Assembly: GCA_027489095.1 (NCBI GenBank)
Contig: JAIYAL010000204.1
Span: 1 to 34,630, forward strand
DNA from: Erythrobacteraceae bacterium
GTDB taxonomy: Bacteria; Pseudomonadota; Alphaproteobacteria; Sphingomonadales; Sphingomonadaceae
Reading direction: 5' to 3'
Length of the DNA: 34,630 bases
This document shows, one piece after another, positions 17,903 to 27,228 of this stretch. The position numbers were made by a program, and so were the translations under genes. The notes under the pieces are model-generated. The model was given only the letters and a program-made list of their open reading frames with translations. It made no database searches and was not told where the DNA came from. How positions within the stretch are numbered: position 1 is the first letter of the stretch; each line of letters begins with the position of its first letter.

Positions 17903-18525
17903 GCCAGAAAAGTGTGACCCGGCGTCTCTCCATCTTCCCGCTGACCGGTGCGGTGCTGTTTCCCGGCATGCAGCTGCCGCTCCACATCTTCGAGCCGCGC
18001 TACCGTGCGCTGGTTGGCGACGCGCTGATCCGTGACCGCCAGATCGCGATGATCCAGCCGCAACGGCCAACCGATGGTGCGCCGCTCTACCGGGTTGGCT
18101 GCGTCGGGAAGATCGGCGAAGTCCAGGCGATGGATGACGGGCGCTACAACCTCATCCTCGAAGGCACCGCGCGCTTCCGGCTGATCCGCGAGCTCGACGT
18201 GACCACCGCCTTCCGCCAGATCGAGGCCGAGATCTATGGCGAGGATGAGGATGAAACCCTGTCCCACGCCCAGCGCGGCGGGTTCGAGCGCGAGGCGCGC
18301 GTCTTCGCGGATGCGCAGGGCTACAGCGTCGATTGGGATTCGGTCGGGCGGCTCGATGACCGCTCGCTGGTCAACGGCGTCTCGCAAATCGCGCCCTTCG
18401 ATCCGGCCAGCAAGCAGGCGCTGCTGGAGGCTGACACGCTCACCGACCGCTGCGAATTGCTGGTCCAGCTCATGCAGTTCTATGGCCGCCACGACGGCGG
18501 CGAGGAAATCATCACGCTGCAATAG
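17899..18525 (+). CDS. LON peptidase substrate-binding (Lon-N) domain protein
   Basis: LSIFPLTGAVLFPGMQLPLHIFEPRYRALVGDAL; ATGA overlap with the thioredoxin gene. Confidence 0.9.
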   Translation: MSQKSVTRRLSIFPLTGAVLFPGMQLPLHIFEPRYRALVGDALIRDRQIAMIQPQRPTDGAPLYRVGCVGKIGEVQAMDDGRYNLILEGTARFRLIRELDVTTAFRQIEAEIYGEDEDETLSHAQRGGFEREARVFADAQGYSVDWDSVGRLDDRSLVNGVSQIAPFDPASKQALLEADTLTDRCELLVQLMQFYGRHDGGEEIITLQ

Positions 18526-18541
18526 GGCGGTTGGCCCCACA

Positions 18542-20800
18542 TCAGGCCGCAAGGCAGGGGATCGGCTGTTCGCCGAGCGCCTCGCGCAGCGCTGCTTCCA
18601 GCGCACACGGGTCGATCGGCTTGGTAAGCATGGCGGCCCGCAGTTCGGGCGCGATCTGCAAGGCCTGCTCCGCGTAGCCGGTGCAATAGACAAACGGCAC
18701 GCCGATTGATCGCAGCGCTTCTGCCACCGGGGCGCTGCCTGCTCCGGCGAGGTTGACGTCAAGCACTGCAAGGTCGGGCGGGTTTTGCCGGGCAAGATCC
18801 AACGCCGCACCGACGGTGCTCGCCGGGCCCACGACCACGCAGCCCATATCGCGGATTGCATTCATCAGGGCGAGCGCGATCAGCGCCTCGTCCTCGACGA
18901 TCAACACCCGTTTGCCGTGAAGCGCGATGTCGGGCCCGGCGCCGCGCGCCGCAGGGCGGTCGTCCCGCCTGCTTGTGCCCAGGGACTGGTCGCGCGCCGT
19001 GATCCTGGCAAACGGGAAGGCGATCCGGCACGAGAGGCCGGTCTGTGCCCAGTTGAGGTCGAAAGTGCCGCTAAGCTGGTGTTCGATCGATCCGCGGATC
19101 GCGGTTGAGCCGAAGCCCGGTTCCGCTGGCGGGGCGACAGCGGGTCCGCCGGTCTCCTGCCATTCCAGCGCGAGACGGTCGCCCCCCTCGTCCTCGAGCA
19201 GCTCCCATGAGACGCTGAGCTGCCCTTCCTCGACCGACAGGGCGCCATACATAGCCGCGTTGACGGCCAGTTCGTGCACCGCAATGGCGAGAGCCTGCGA
19301 GGCATTGGGTTCGAGCATCAGTGCCGGGCCCGCGAGGCGGATCCTCTCGCGGCCGTCCCGTTCGAAGGGCGCGATCTCCTCGCGCAGCAGCGTGTCGATG
19401 TTCACACCCTGCCAGCGGTTCGCGGCGAGCAGCGTGTGCGCCCGCGCGAGAGCTTCTATCCGCCCGCTTACCGCCGCCTTGAAGGCTGCGACGTCATCGA
19501 CCTTGGTGAGCCGCACCAGCGAGAGCACGACGCCCAGCAGGTTCTTGGCACGGTGATCGACCTCGTCAGCGAGGAAGCGCAGGCGCTCCTCCGCGTTGCG
19601 CCGGTCGGTCACGTCGAGCGAGATGCACATGATGCCCTGGGGCTGTCCATCGGCATCCGAAAACGGCGCCTTCACCGATAGCCAATGCGACATTTCGCCG
19701 TTGGGGAGCAGGAGGTCTTCCTCAAGATTGAGCGGCCTGCCGCTTTCCAAGACGGCCCTGTCATTGGCCATGATGGCGCGCGCCTGATCCTTATCGCTGA
19801 GCAGTTCAATGTCGGTTCTGCCGAGGAAGGCCTCCTGCGTATGCCCGATCGCAGCCGCGAAACCAGCATTGCCGAGCCGGTAGCGGCCGCCGAGATCCTT
19901 GGCGAAGGCGGCGCCGGGAAGGCTGTCGAAGAAGGTCTTCAGGAGCGCGTTCGCCTGATCGCGCTGGCTTTCGGCGGTGCGGATCGGGGTCGCGTCGAAG
20001 TTGATCCCGAGCAGCCGGGTCGGATTGCCCTGCGGGTCCCGGAACAGCTCGGCGCGGCCCGCCAGCCAGATCGTCGAGCCGTCGTCGCGGTTGAACCGGA
20101 ACTCGATATCGCTCCGGTTCAATCCGCGGCGCGCGTCCTCGAAAAGGCGTAGCGCCCTGTCCTGGTCTTCCGGATGGATGCGGTCGATGAAGGCGGCGAT
20201 CGAGGGCGATTGGTCGAAGCTGATCCCTGCCACCTCATGGAAAGACCGCGACCACCACAACTCTCCGGTTCTGAGGTCGAGATCCCAGGTGCCGATCCGG
20301 CCCACGTCCTGCGAAAGGCTGAGCCGCGCCTCGCTCTTGCGCAGGCGGGCGCTCGCTTCGCGCAGGCGATGGGCGACATAGATGCTCACCGTGTTGGCGG
20401 CGAGAAACAGCAACAAGCTGATCAAGCCCGGCCCGGACAGAGCGAAAATGCCCTGCGGTTCGACCCAGAGATAGACCGCCGCGAAAGCTGCGAGCGCCAT
20501 TGACAGAATACCCGGCCCGCGGCCGCCGAACAGGGTGCAGACCAGCACCACCGGATAGAACGGCGCAAACGGAACAATGTCCGTGCCCAGGACATCGAGC
20601 CAGCGCCGCAGCCCGATTGCCGCGCCAGTCAGAACCAGGGCAAACAGGTAGGAAAGCCAAGCCGGACGTGCCGCAAAGAAACCAACCGGATCGTCAACGC
20701 CGCGATAGACATTCGGCCCCTGCACCGAGGCTTCACCTGGGGTCTGGTCGCCCTTTTCGGATGTGGGCGGCGGGGCAGGGTGCCGAGGAGGCATTGCCAT
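18542..20800 (-). CDS. membrane PAS-containing hybrid HWE-family sensor histidine kinase with C-terminal receiver domain
   Basis: N-terminal TMs (DUF4118/MASE-like), two PAS domains, EVDHRAKNLLGVVLSLVRLT phosphoacceptor region, REC domain VLIVEDEALIALALMNAI...LAVLDVNLAG...LTKPID. Confidence 0.9.
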   Translation of the reverse strand: MAMPPRHPAPPPTSEKGDQTPGEASVQGPNVYRGVDDPVGFFAARPAWLSYLFALVLTGAAIGLRRWLDVLGTDIVPFAPFYPVVLVCTLFGGRGPGILSMALAAFAAVYLWVEPQGIFALSGPGLISLLLFLAANTVSIYVAHRLREASARLRKSEARLSLSQDVGRIGTWDLDLRTGELWWSRSFHEVAGISFDQSPSIAAFIDRIHPEDQDRALRLFEDARRGLNRSDIEFRFNRDDGSTIWLAGRAELFRDPQGNPTRLLGINFDATPIRTAESQRDQANALLKTFFDSLPGAAFAKDLGGRYRLGNAGFAAAIGHTQEAFLGRTDIELLSDKDQARAIMANDRAVLESGRPLNLEEDLLLPNGEMSHWLSVKAPFSDADGQPQGIMCISLDVTDRRNAEERLRFLADEVDHRAKNLLGVVLSLVRLTKVDDVAAFKAAVSGRIEALARAHTLLAANRWQGVNIDTLLREEIAPFERDGRERIRLAGPALMLEPNASQALAIAVHELAVNAAMYGALSVEEGQLSVSWELLEDEGGDRLALEWQETGGPAVAPPAEPGFGSTAIRGSIEHQLSGTFDLNWAQTGLSCRIAFPFARITARDQSLGTSRRDDRPAARGAGPDIALHGKRVLIVEDEALIALALMNAIRDMGCVVVGPASTVGAALDLARQNPPDLAVLDVNLAGAGSAPVAEALRSIGVPFVYCTGYAEQALQIAPELRAAMLTKPIDPCALEAALREALGEQPIPCLAA

Positions 20801-21027
20801 ATGTTCTCAGGATCCCTCTCACAGGAACAGACGATATCAATGATCAGGCGCCAGCACGGGGATATTGTCTCGGCTTGCGGCTGGTCACGCTGTCATTTGC
20901 CAAAAGGGAGCAAACCTCACTAATATAAGTTGCTTTCGCACGCCGTATTTAGCGCTGAACCTATTGGGACGGCAGAAAGCCGTTCGTCGCACCGTCTGCC
21001 CTGACCCCGTGCGCCCGGGATTGGCAG

Positions 21028-21191
21028 TGACCGGAATGGAAGACCACGTCGCGGCTTACGGGGAATGCATGCCGCACGGCGTGTGCCTTAATGTGGAAAC
21101 CTCGCTGCTGCTGCTGCGGGCCGGTTGGCACGGCACCGAAAGCACCGAGGCAATCGTGGTCGCTTCAGGCAAGCGGTTTTGCAGGCCTTGA
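21028..21191 (+). pseudogene. possible remnant of a membrane sensor N-terminus
   Basis: Within ORF 20865..21191: AAYGECMPHGVCLNVETSLLLLRAG resembles the (M/L)PHGxCxxWxxxLLxLH.xSD start of some membrane sensor kinases/cyclases, then loses similarity. Confidence 0.25.
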
Positions 21192-21266
21192 TTCCAAGGG
21201 TAGACCCTTTGATCCTTCCCGATTATACCTTGTAAGGTCTCGAAGTGAGCTGCAATTGAGCATCTG

Positions 21267-22667
21267 ATGACCAACCAGTCGCAGCGCAACCTTCGTCTCG
21301 ATTTTCCTGCTCTGCTGTTGGCGGGGATGATCGGGGCGGTGCTGCTGGCGGCGTTGGCGGTGCTGCTGGTTCGGGTTGTTGAGGACCGTGACATCGTCAG
21401 CCTGATGCTGATCGCCGGTTGGGTTGCTGTGATCGCACTGGCCATATCGCCCCGAACACCGCCCGCCCAGACCGTGGCTGTTGCCACGATCATTGCGGCA
21501 TCTTTCGCCATGCGATTTTACGCGATCAACTTTGTCCACGGCGTTGCGCTGGGCGCTGACCCAATGAATTACACCAATATTGCCCACGCGATGCTCGCTG
21601 GGGAGGGCATGACCGTCGATGACTGGCGCTATGGACAGGATTTGCGGGCCTATTTCCCGCCCTTTTTCCCGTTTGTACTCACGGGTTGGTGGTTTTTATT
21701 CGGCGACTCCGCACTATCGACGTTGGCGTTCAATACGCTGATCGATCTGGCGAGCGCGTGGCTCCTGTTTGATATCGTGCGCAGGCAGGCAAACGAGAAG
21801 GCCGGCATGATCGCCGCGCTGCTATTGTTTGCTTACCCACCTTTTGCGCTCTCTGCTCCGATCCCGCAAAAAGAAGCACTCACGATCCTGCTCGTCGTCC
21901 TGTTGCTAAGGGTGGCGCTGATATGGCTGGCTGACAGAAGCGGGCGACTATGGCGCCATGCCTTGCCGCTGGGTGCGTTGTGGGCGCTGCTTGCCTTGAC
22001 TCAGGCGTCATTGGTGCTTGCCCCGCTTGCGGCCGCTTTGGTGCTGGCTGCTCATCGCGGCTTTCGGCCGGTGCTGCGGCTCGGCCTTGCGGCGGCTCCG
22101 GCGTTTTTGGTGATTATGGCGCCGTGGTGGGTGCGCAACTGGATGCTCTTTGAAGCATTTGTGCCCTTCACCACGGCGTCGGGCTTTATGCGCAACGTCG
22201 CGCTTGGCCAATATGCCAACCCGATCCCGCCCGATATTTTCAAGCTGCCCGAGCCTGTCCGTTCAACGATCATGGCAAAAGCCACGAATGCCAGGATCTT
22301 GCAGGTGCCGTTTGGATTTCTGGGCGAGACGGTGCATGCGCTGGCGGTGAGTTTTGCCTTCGAAGAGGCGACGATCGCACGGTTCCGGCACACCACGCCG
22401 CCAATTTCGTTGGCCGATCGAGCGGTGTGGACGGCGCCGCTGCAGTTTGCCTGGGTCACCTTGCTCGGCGGGGCGCTGGCCTGCGTTGTGTCCGAAATCC
22501 GACGAGGGGCATCGTCGCTTGCAACGCACATCACCCTTGCGCTGTTTATCGCGGCGCTTGCTGTTGGGATGTGGTTCGAATTTGGCGAGCGTCATCGCTA
22601 TCTTCTCACTCCATTGTTTTTCATGCTCTCTGCTGGCTGGTGCAGTCGCCGGTTAAGGCGATTTTAG
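21267..22667 (+). CDS. GT-C fold membrane glycosyltransferase (GT39/ArnT-like)
   Basis: 466 aa multi-TM; GADPMNYTNIAHAMLAGEGMTVDDWRYG...YFPPFFPFVLTGWWFLFGDS...PIPQKEALTILLVVLLLR typical of lipid-linked sugar-using GT-C enzymes. Confidence 0.82.
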   Translation: MTNQSQRNLRLDFPALLLAGMIGAVLLAALAVLLVRVVEDRDIVSLMLIAGWVAVIALAISPRTPPAQTVAVATIIAASFAMRFYAINFVHGVALGADPMNYTNIAHAMLAGEGMTVDDWRYGQDLRAYFPPFFPFVLTGWWFLFGDSALSTLAFNTLIDLASAWLLFDIVRRQANEKAGMIAALLLFAYPPFALSAPIPQKEALTILLVVLLLRVALIWLADRSGRLWRHALPLGALWALLALTQASLVLAPLAAALVLAAHRGFRPVLRLGLAAAPAFLVIMAPWWVRNWMLFEAFVPFTTASGFMRNVALGQYANPIPPDIFKLPEPVRSTIMAKATNARILQVPFGFLGETVHALAVSFAFEEATIARFRHTTPPISLADRAVWTAPLQFAWVTLLGGALACVVSEIRRGASSLATHITLALFIAALAVGMWFEFGERHRYLLTPLFFMLSAGWCSRRLRRF

Positions 22668-22691
22668 CGCTTTTCGTCTAGACGACAGGCT

Positions 22692-23051
22692 ATGCCAACC
22701 TGGGTTCTCATGCTGATTTTCTTGAGCGTGGCGATGTCCGCTGCAGCGCAGGCATTTCTCAAGCATGGCGTTGGTACAGTGGCGATAGCGAGCCCCGCGG
22801 CAACGTTGTCAGCGATGCTCATGACGCCAAGCGTTATCATCGGGCTCAGCCTTTACGCGGCTGGTGCCGTCGTCTGGCTATTCGTTTTGCAGCGCACACC
22901 GCTTTCTCTGGCGTATCCTTTTGTCGCCTTGGGTTTTGTGGCCACCGCATTGATCGGTGCAACCGTGTTTGGAGAGACCCTGTCTATCATCCGGATGACC
23001 GGTGTAGGCTTGATCATCCTGGGCTGCGTTCTCGTAGCGCAATCGGCTTGA
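22692..23051 (+). CDS. EamA/SMR-like small transporter (ArnE-like putative flippase)
   Basis: 119 aa, 4 TM; LSVAMSAAAQAFLKHG...VVWLFVLQRTPLSLAYPFVALGFVATALIGATVFGE. Confidence 0.85.
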   Translation: MPTWVLMLIFLSVAMSAAAQAFLKHGVGTVAIASPAATLSAMLMTPSVIIGLSLYAAGAVVWLFVLQRTPLSLAYPFVALGFVATALIGATVFGETLSIIRMTGVGLIILGCVLVAQSA

Positions 23052-23054
23052 TCC

Positions 23055-24509
23055 ATGTTGCTCTTCCGATCAGTCGCGGCCGTTGCCGATCCTGTTCCGC
23101 TCGTTGTCGATCTGGATGGCACACTGACGCCAGCTGACGTTACCATCGAGTCTTTGCTGCGTGTAATTCGCAGTAACTTCATGGGAATTTTTGCGGTGAT
23201 AGGCTGGCTGTTGCGCGGCCGTTCGGTAACAAAGGCTCTTGCTGCCCGCCTCGCGCCACCGGATGCTACGGCGCTGCCGCTGAACCCTGGTGTGGTTGCG
23301 CTCATTCAGGCCGCGCGCGCCGATGGGCGGCAAATCATCCTTGCGACCGCAAGTCATCAACGCATTGCCTCCCGGATTGCCAAGGCTACGGGGCTGTTCG
23401 ATATCGCCATCGGTTCGCTAAGGCGTCGGCATGTCAAAGGGACCGGTAAGCTGACCGCCCTTCGCACCATCATTGGCCCTGGCCCGTTCGACTATATCGG
23501 TGACAGCCCGGCAGATGTGCCCCTGTGGCGTGCAGCGCGGACAGCCTATAGCTGCCGTTACCGTCCGTCTGGGTTGGCAGTCGTCCCGGTCGGTGATGTC
23601 GTTCGCCGTAATGCGCGGGCCGTGATCCGCGCATTGCGCCCGCATCAATGGGCAAAAAACATCCTGGTATTCGTGCCGGTCGCGACCGCGGGCTTGCTGC
23701 TGAATGGCGAAGCAATGCTCCATGCGCTGCTTGCCGCCGTTCTGTTCTCGCTGGTGGCGTCGGGAATATATCAGATCAACGATCTGCTCGATATCGATGC
23801 CGATCGGGCGCACGCGAAAAAGCGCAATCGCCCCATCGCGGCGGGCAGCTTGCCCGTCGTGCACGCCCTGCTGCTTGCTGCGCTTCTGATCACGCTTGCC
23901 TTTGCCGGGGCGCTGGCCACGCTAAGCCCGAGATTTGCGGGCGTCCTGCTGCTCTATCTCATCCTCACAACGGCCTACTCGATCCGCCTCAAGGCTGTGG
24001 TGACACTCGACGTCATTACGCTTGGGTGTCTCTATACGCTTCGGATCGCGGCCGGTGCGGTCGCCGCAAAAGTTGTCGTCAGCAGTTGGCTCTTGCTGTT
24101 TTCGATCTTTTTCTTCCTGAGCTTGGGCTATTTGAAGCGGTTTACCGAACTGCGCGACGCTCATGATCCCAAGCGGTTGCTAGACGGGCGTGGTTACATA
24201 GGGGGTGATCTTCCGGTCGTGGCGATGGCGGGGATTGCCGCTGGCATGGTGTCGATTCTGGTGATGGCGCTGTTCATTACTGATCAGAAAGCGACGGGAG
24301 ATTATGCGTCACCCTTGGCGCTGTGGGGGATTTTCTTGTGCCTCCTCTATTGGATCAACCGCGTGTGGATCATGGCCTATCGTGGCCAGATTGATTGCGA
24401 TCCGGTTGCGTTTGCAGTCCGAGACGGGCGCAGCATTGCGGTGGCGGTTCTGGCTGGAACGATCATGATTGTGGCCCGGACTGTCACCATGCCTGGATTT
24501 ACGCTGTAG
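23055..24509 (+). CDS. HAD-family hydrolase fused to UbiA-family prenyltransferase (DPPR synthase-like)
   Basis: HAD motif LVVDLDGTLTPADVTIESLL and GDSPADVPLW; UbiA segment LRPHQWAKNILVFVPV...YQINDLLDIDADRAHAKKRNRPIAAGSL. Confidence 0.92.
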   Translation: MLLFRSVAAVADPVPLVVDLDGTLTPADVTIESLLRVIRSNFMGIFAVIGWLLRGRSVTKALAARLAPPDATALPLNPGVVALIQAARADGRQIILATASHQRIASRIAKATGLFDIAIGSLRRRHVKGTGKLTALRTIIGPGPFDYIGDSPADVPLWRAARTAYSCRYRPSGLAVVPVGDVVRRNARAVIRALRPHQWAKNILVFVPVATAGLLLNGEAMLHALLAAVLFSLVASGIYQINDLLDIDADRAHAKKRNRPIAAGSLPVVHALLLAALLITLAFAGALATLSPRFAGVLLLYLILTTAYSIRLKAVVTLDVITLGCLYTLRIAAGAVAAKVVVSSWLLLFSIFFFLSLGYLKRFTELRDAHDPKRLLDGRGYIGGDLPVVAMAGIAAGMVSILVMALFITDQKATGDYASPLALWGIFLCLLYWINRVWIMAYRGQIDCDPVAFAVRDGRSIAVAVLAGTIMIVARTVTMPGFTL

Positions 24510-24589
24510 ACGCACCGGCGCTGACGGGGGACATGGGCAGGCGCGAACGCGCATGAGCCACGGCGTCGGAACCTTCGGGGATTTTGGGG

Positions 24590-24630
24590 GGCTGTCCAGA
24601 CGCTATGGAGCTGTCGCGGTAGCGGGAATC
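24590..24630. other. degenerate attachment-site-like copy of the tRNA-Gly(UCC) 3' end and flank
   Basis: gggctgtccaga-cgctatgg...GGTAGCGGGAATC (24618-24630) versus gggttgtctagaccgctatgg...GGTAGCGGGAATC (31511-31523, within tRNA-Gly). Confidence 0.45.
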
Positions 24631-25283
24631 TGAAATTCCAGATAACCGCCTAAAAGGGAGCAAGTTTTCAGAAAGTGTCTTTGAAGATACCCCCTAAAAT
24701 ACCCCCAAACTTGCTCTCTGGCACAAGAGCGTCGCGAGTGGAGTCGACTTTCAGACCTTGCACACTTTCCAAACTGGAATGGCGGAATTCTGCGGGTCCT
24801 CCCTAGGCGCTTTCGTCGGAATGAGCGCAGCTTCGCGCCCCAGGATCTGCCATTCGCAATCGTCTTGCGCACACCCTGAAGCGTTCGTCCCACTCGACGA
24901 AATGGCATGAAACTATTTCGTTGTGGTGGCGGGAAAGGCCGAATTCATCGGGGTGGGCAGGCACAGCACTACAGCCGTTGAAATTCCCATGAGATCGATT
25001 GCCGACTTGGTCTGTTGTTCGGATCGAACGCGCGGTCGAGAGCAACCAGCCTAGCCTATTTGAACAATATCCGTGGTCCGCAACAGTAGCTAATCGGATC
25101 GACCCAACGGAGCTGCTGAAGTAGTGGGTTGAATATGCTCGGAGAATTCAGGATTGTGAATTGGTACAGCGAAATCGAACGTGAGAAGCGGTCGTACCAA
25201 CCCGCCATCCCGGCAAGCAAGGAGCTATGGCTCCAGAGCCTTGGGGCGGGCGGCCTAGCACGATTCAATGGGGGCACGCCGTC

Positions 25284-26207
25284 GTGACTATTCGCAAAAT
25301 CTGCGTCCTTGGTGCACCCGCCGATCAGGGGCAGCCGCTGGTAGCCGAGCTGCTGGCACACGGATTTGAAGTTACCGCAGGGGTCCGGCGTGCCAATGCC
25401 ATGGCGGTTACCCCGTTCCCCGATCTGCCAACGGTGTTTGCCGACATCACCGATGCCGATGCGATGGCGGAGGCTTTCTCTGGGCAGGATGCCGCAGCGT
25501 TCCATCTGCCGTTCGAATTCGACCGCGCGAAGGCTGCGCATTTCGGCTGCGAGATTGCGGAGGGAGCGCGCCGTGCGGGGCTGAAGAAGATCGTCTTCAA
25601 CACCGCCTGCTATGTCGCGAGTCACGATCTTGATCTTTCGGCGCATGATGGCCGGCGCGATATTGAACAGGCGCTGGAAGAGACCGGCATCCCTTGCGTG
25701 TTTATCGAGCCGACCGTGTTCATGGATAACCAGTACCGGCTCTGGAACCGTCCCTTGATCATGCGCGAAGGGATTTTCGCCTATCCGGCCAAGCCCGACC
25801 TGCTGATCAACTGGGTGTGTCTTGAGGATGTCGCCCAGGCTATGCGCCGCGCGCTCCAGACCGATGCTGCCGATGGCCTTCACGTGCCGCTCGGCGGGCC
25901 GGAGGCGTTGTCGGGAGACCAAGTGGCGGCAAACCTGTCCGAGGCTATCGGCCGCGACGTACGCTTCGAAAGCCTTGCACCCGAGGAGTTCGCGGCCCGT
26001 ATGAGCGCAATGGTGACCGGTTCCCGGGCGGTGACACCGCTGAGTATCTATGATGGCATGGCGAAGTTCTACGCGTTCTACAACTCTCAGTCCGTCTCGC
26101 CCTTGCTGGTGGACCCGAAGGCCGCATGCGATCTGCTCGGTATGGAGCCGACGCGGCATCTCGACTGGGCCAAATCAAAGGACTGGAGTGCAGGCTTATC
26201 AGGATAA
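25284..26207 (+). CDS. NmrA-like NAD(P)-binding protein
   Basis: ORF 25227..26207; GTG start at 25284 gives MTIRKICVLGAPADQGQPLVAELLAHGFEVTAGVRR...GLKKIVFNTACYV...GIPCVFIEPTVFMDNQYRLW. Confidence 0.85.
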   Translation: MTIRKICVLGAPADQGQPLVAELLAHGFEVTAGVRRANAMAVTPFPDLPTVFADITDADAMAEAFSGQDAAAFHLPFEFDRAKAAHFGCEIAEGARRAGLKKIVFNTACYVASHDLDLSAHDGRRDIEQALEETGIPCVFIEPTVFMDNQYRLWNRPLIMREGIFAYPAKPDLLINWVCLEDVAQAMRRALQTDAADGLHVPLGGPEALSGDQVAANLSEAIGRDVRFESLAPEEFAARMSAMVTGSRAVTPLSIYDGMAKFYAFYNSQSVSPLLVDPKAACDLLGMEPTRHLDWAKSKDWSAGLSG

Positions 26208-26301
26208 CGCCGCCAGCTTGCGCACTGTGCCTTTCAAGATGGTCTGCCGCAATCACGCGCTCCGATTGCCGATCACCCCGTCGCGTTGTAGCGCCTAAAG
26301 C

Positions 26302-26907
26302 ATGGCCAAAATAACGAAGCCGCGCGCCAAAGCCAGGCTGCTCAAGGCTGGAACAAAGGAGTTCGCCGCGCATGGTTATCGCGGCGCATCACTGCGCGAT
26401 ATTGCCAACCTGGCCGACACCAATGTCGCCGCCATTAAGTATCACTTTGGTTCAAAAGAGATATTTTGGAAAGAGGTGGTCTCGCACCTCTACCAGTCGC
26501 TGGCCGATACGATCCTTGATAATGACGGCCGCAATGACGCCCCCGATACGCGCGAACTGATCCGCGCTTCGACCCGGGACTACATTCTGTTTTCGGCAAA
26601 GAACCCGGAACTCTACCGGATAACCGTCCTTGAAATGATTGAGGGCGGTGAACGGATGGAATGGCTGGCGCGCTACCATTTGCGCGAATTCATGGAACGG
26701 ACGATGGCCTGGACCTCAATTGCCCAGGAAAACGGCGTGTTCCCGCGGGACGTCCCGCCATTCAATCTGGTCTACATCATGATGGGCGCGATCCAGACCA
26801 TCTTCATGATGGCCCCGCAGATCGAGCGCAGCTTCGGCGTCGACGTTTTTGCGGAAAAACAGATCGACAGTCACGTCGAAAGCATCATGCGCCTGTTCGA
26901 TATTTGA
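26302..26907 (+). CDS. TetR/AcrR family transcriptional regulator
   Basis: LLKAGTKEFAAHGYRGASLRDIANLADTNVAAIKYHFGSKEIFWKEV HTH followed by an all-helical C-terminus. Confidence 0.95.
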   Translation: MAKITKPRAKARLLKAGTKEFAAHGYRGASLRDIANLADTNVAAIKYHFGSKEIFWKEVVSHLYQSLADTILDNDGRNDAPDTRELIRASTRDYILFSAKNPELYRITVLEMIEGGERMEWLARYHLREFMERTMAWTSIAQENGVFPRDVPPFNLVYIMMGAIQTIFMMAPQIERSFGVDVFAEKQIDSHVESIMRLFDI

Positions 26908-27228
26908 ACTTAAAATCAGATGTTTGTGCCAATAATCCGCCGCCCGATCCATTTTTAAACGATCGTATCAATTTTGCGAGTGTCGCTTGCAGCGATCCCG
27001 GTTCAGTTTCGCTGATGATACGGCGCCCATGCAGGTGCCGTGCACAAGAGGCTGAAGGCATGGTGCACTTGCGGTGCAATCGAACACGGCACGCGGCATA
27101 TCGCGGCACGGTTCCAATGCGCCCTCTCTCCCGCACAACATCACGCCTGTCCTGCAAGCCTGCCGGCCCGCAACTTGGCCGGTCGCAGCGGGATCATTTG
27201 CGTCGATGACCAACAGGGGAGAAAGCCG

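Noticed and set aside
16478-18070. 530-aa minus-strand ORF
   Set aside because: Runs through tRNA-Gly(GCC) and antisense to thioredoxin-TPR and Lon-N genes.
21225-21240. ACCTTGTAAGGT dyad with TATAAT-like sequence upstream of the GT-C gene
   Set aside because: Short (5-bp arms) and no associated MerR-type regulator; insufficient support to call.
24603-24908. 101-aa minus-strand ORF ending ...LEFQIPATATAP
   Set aside because: Translates the degenerate att/tRNA-like sequence (GGGAATC region); no coding signal.
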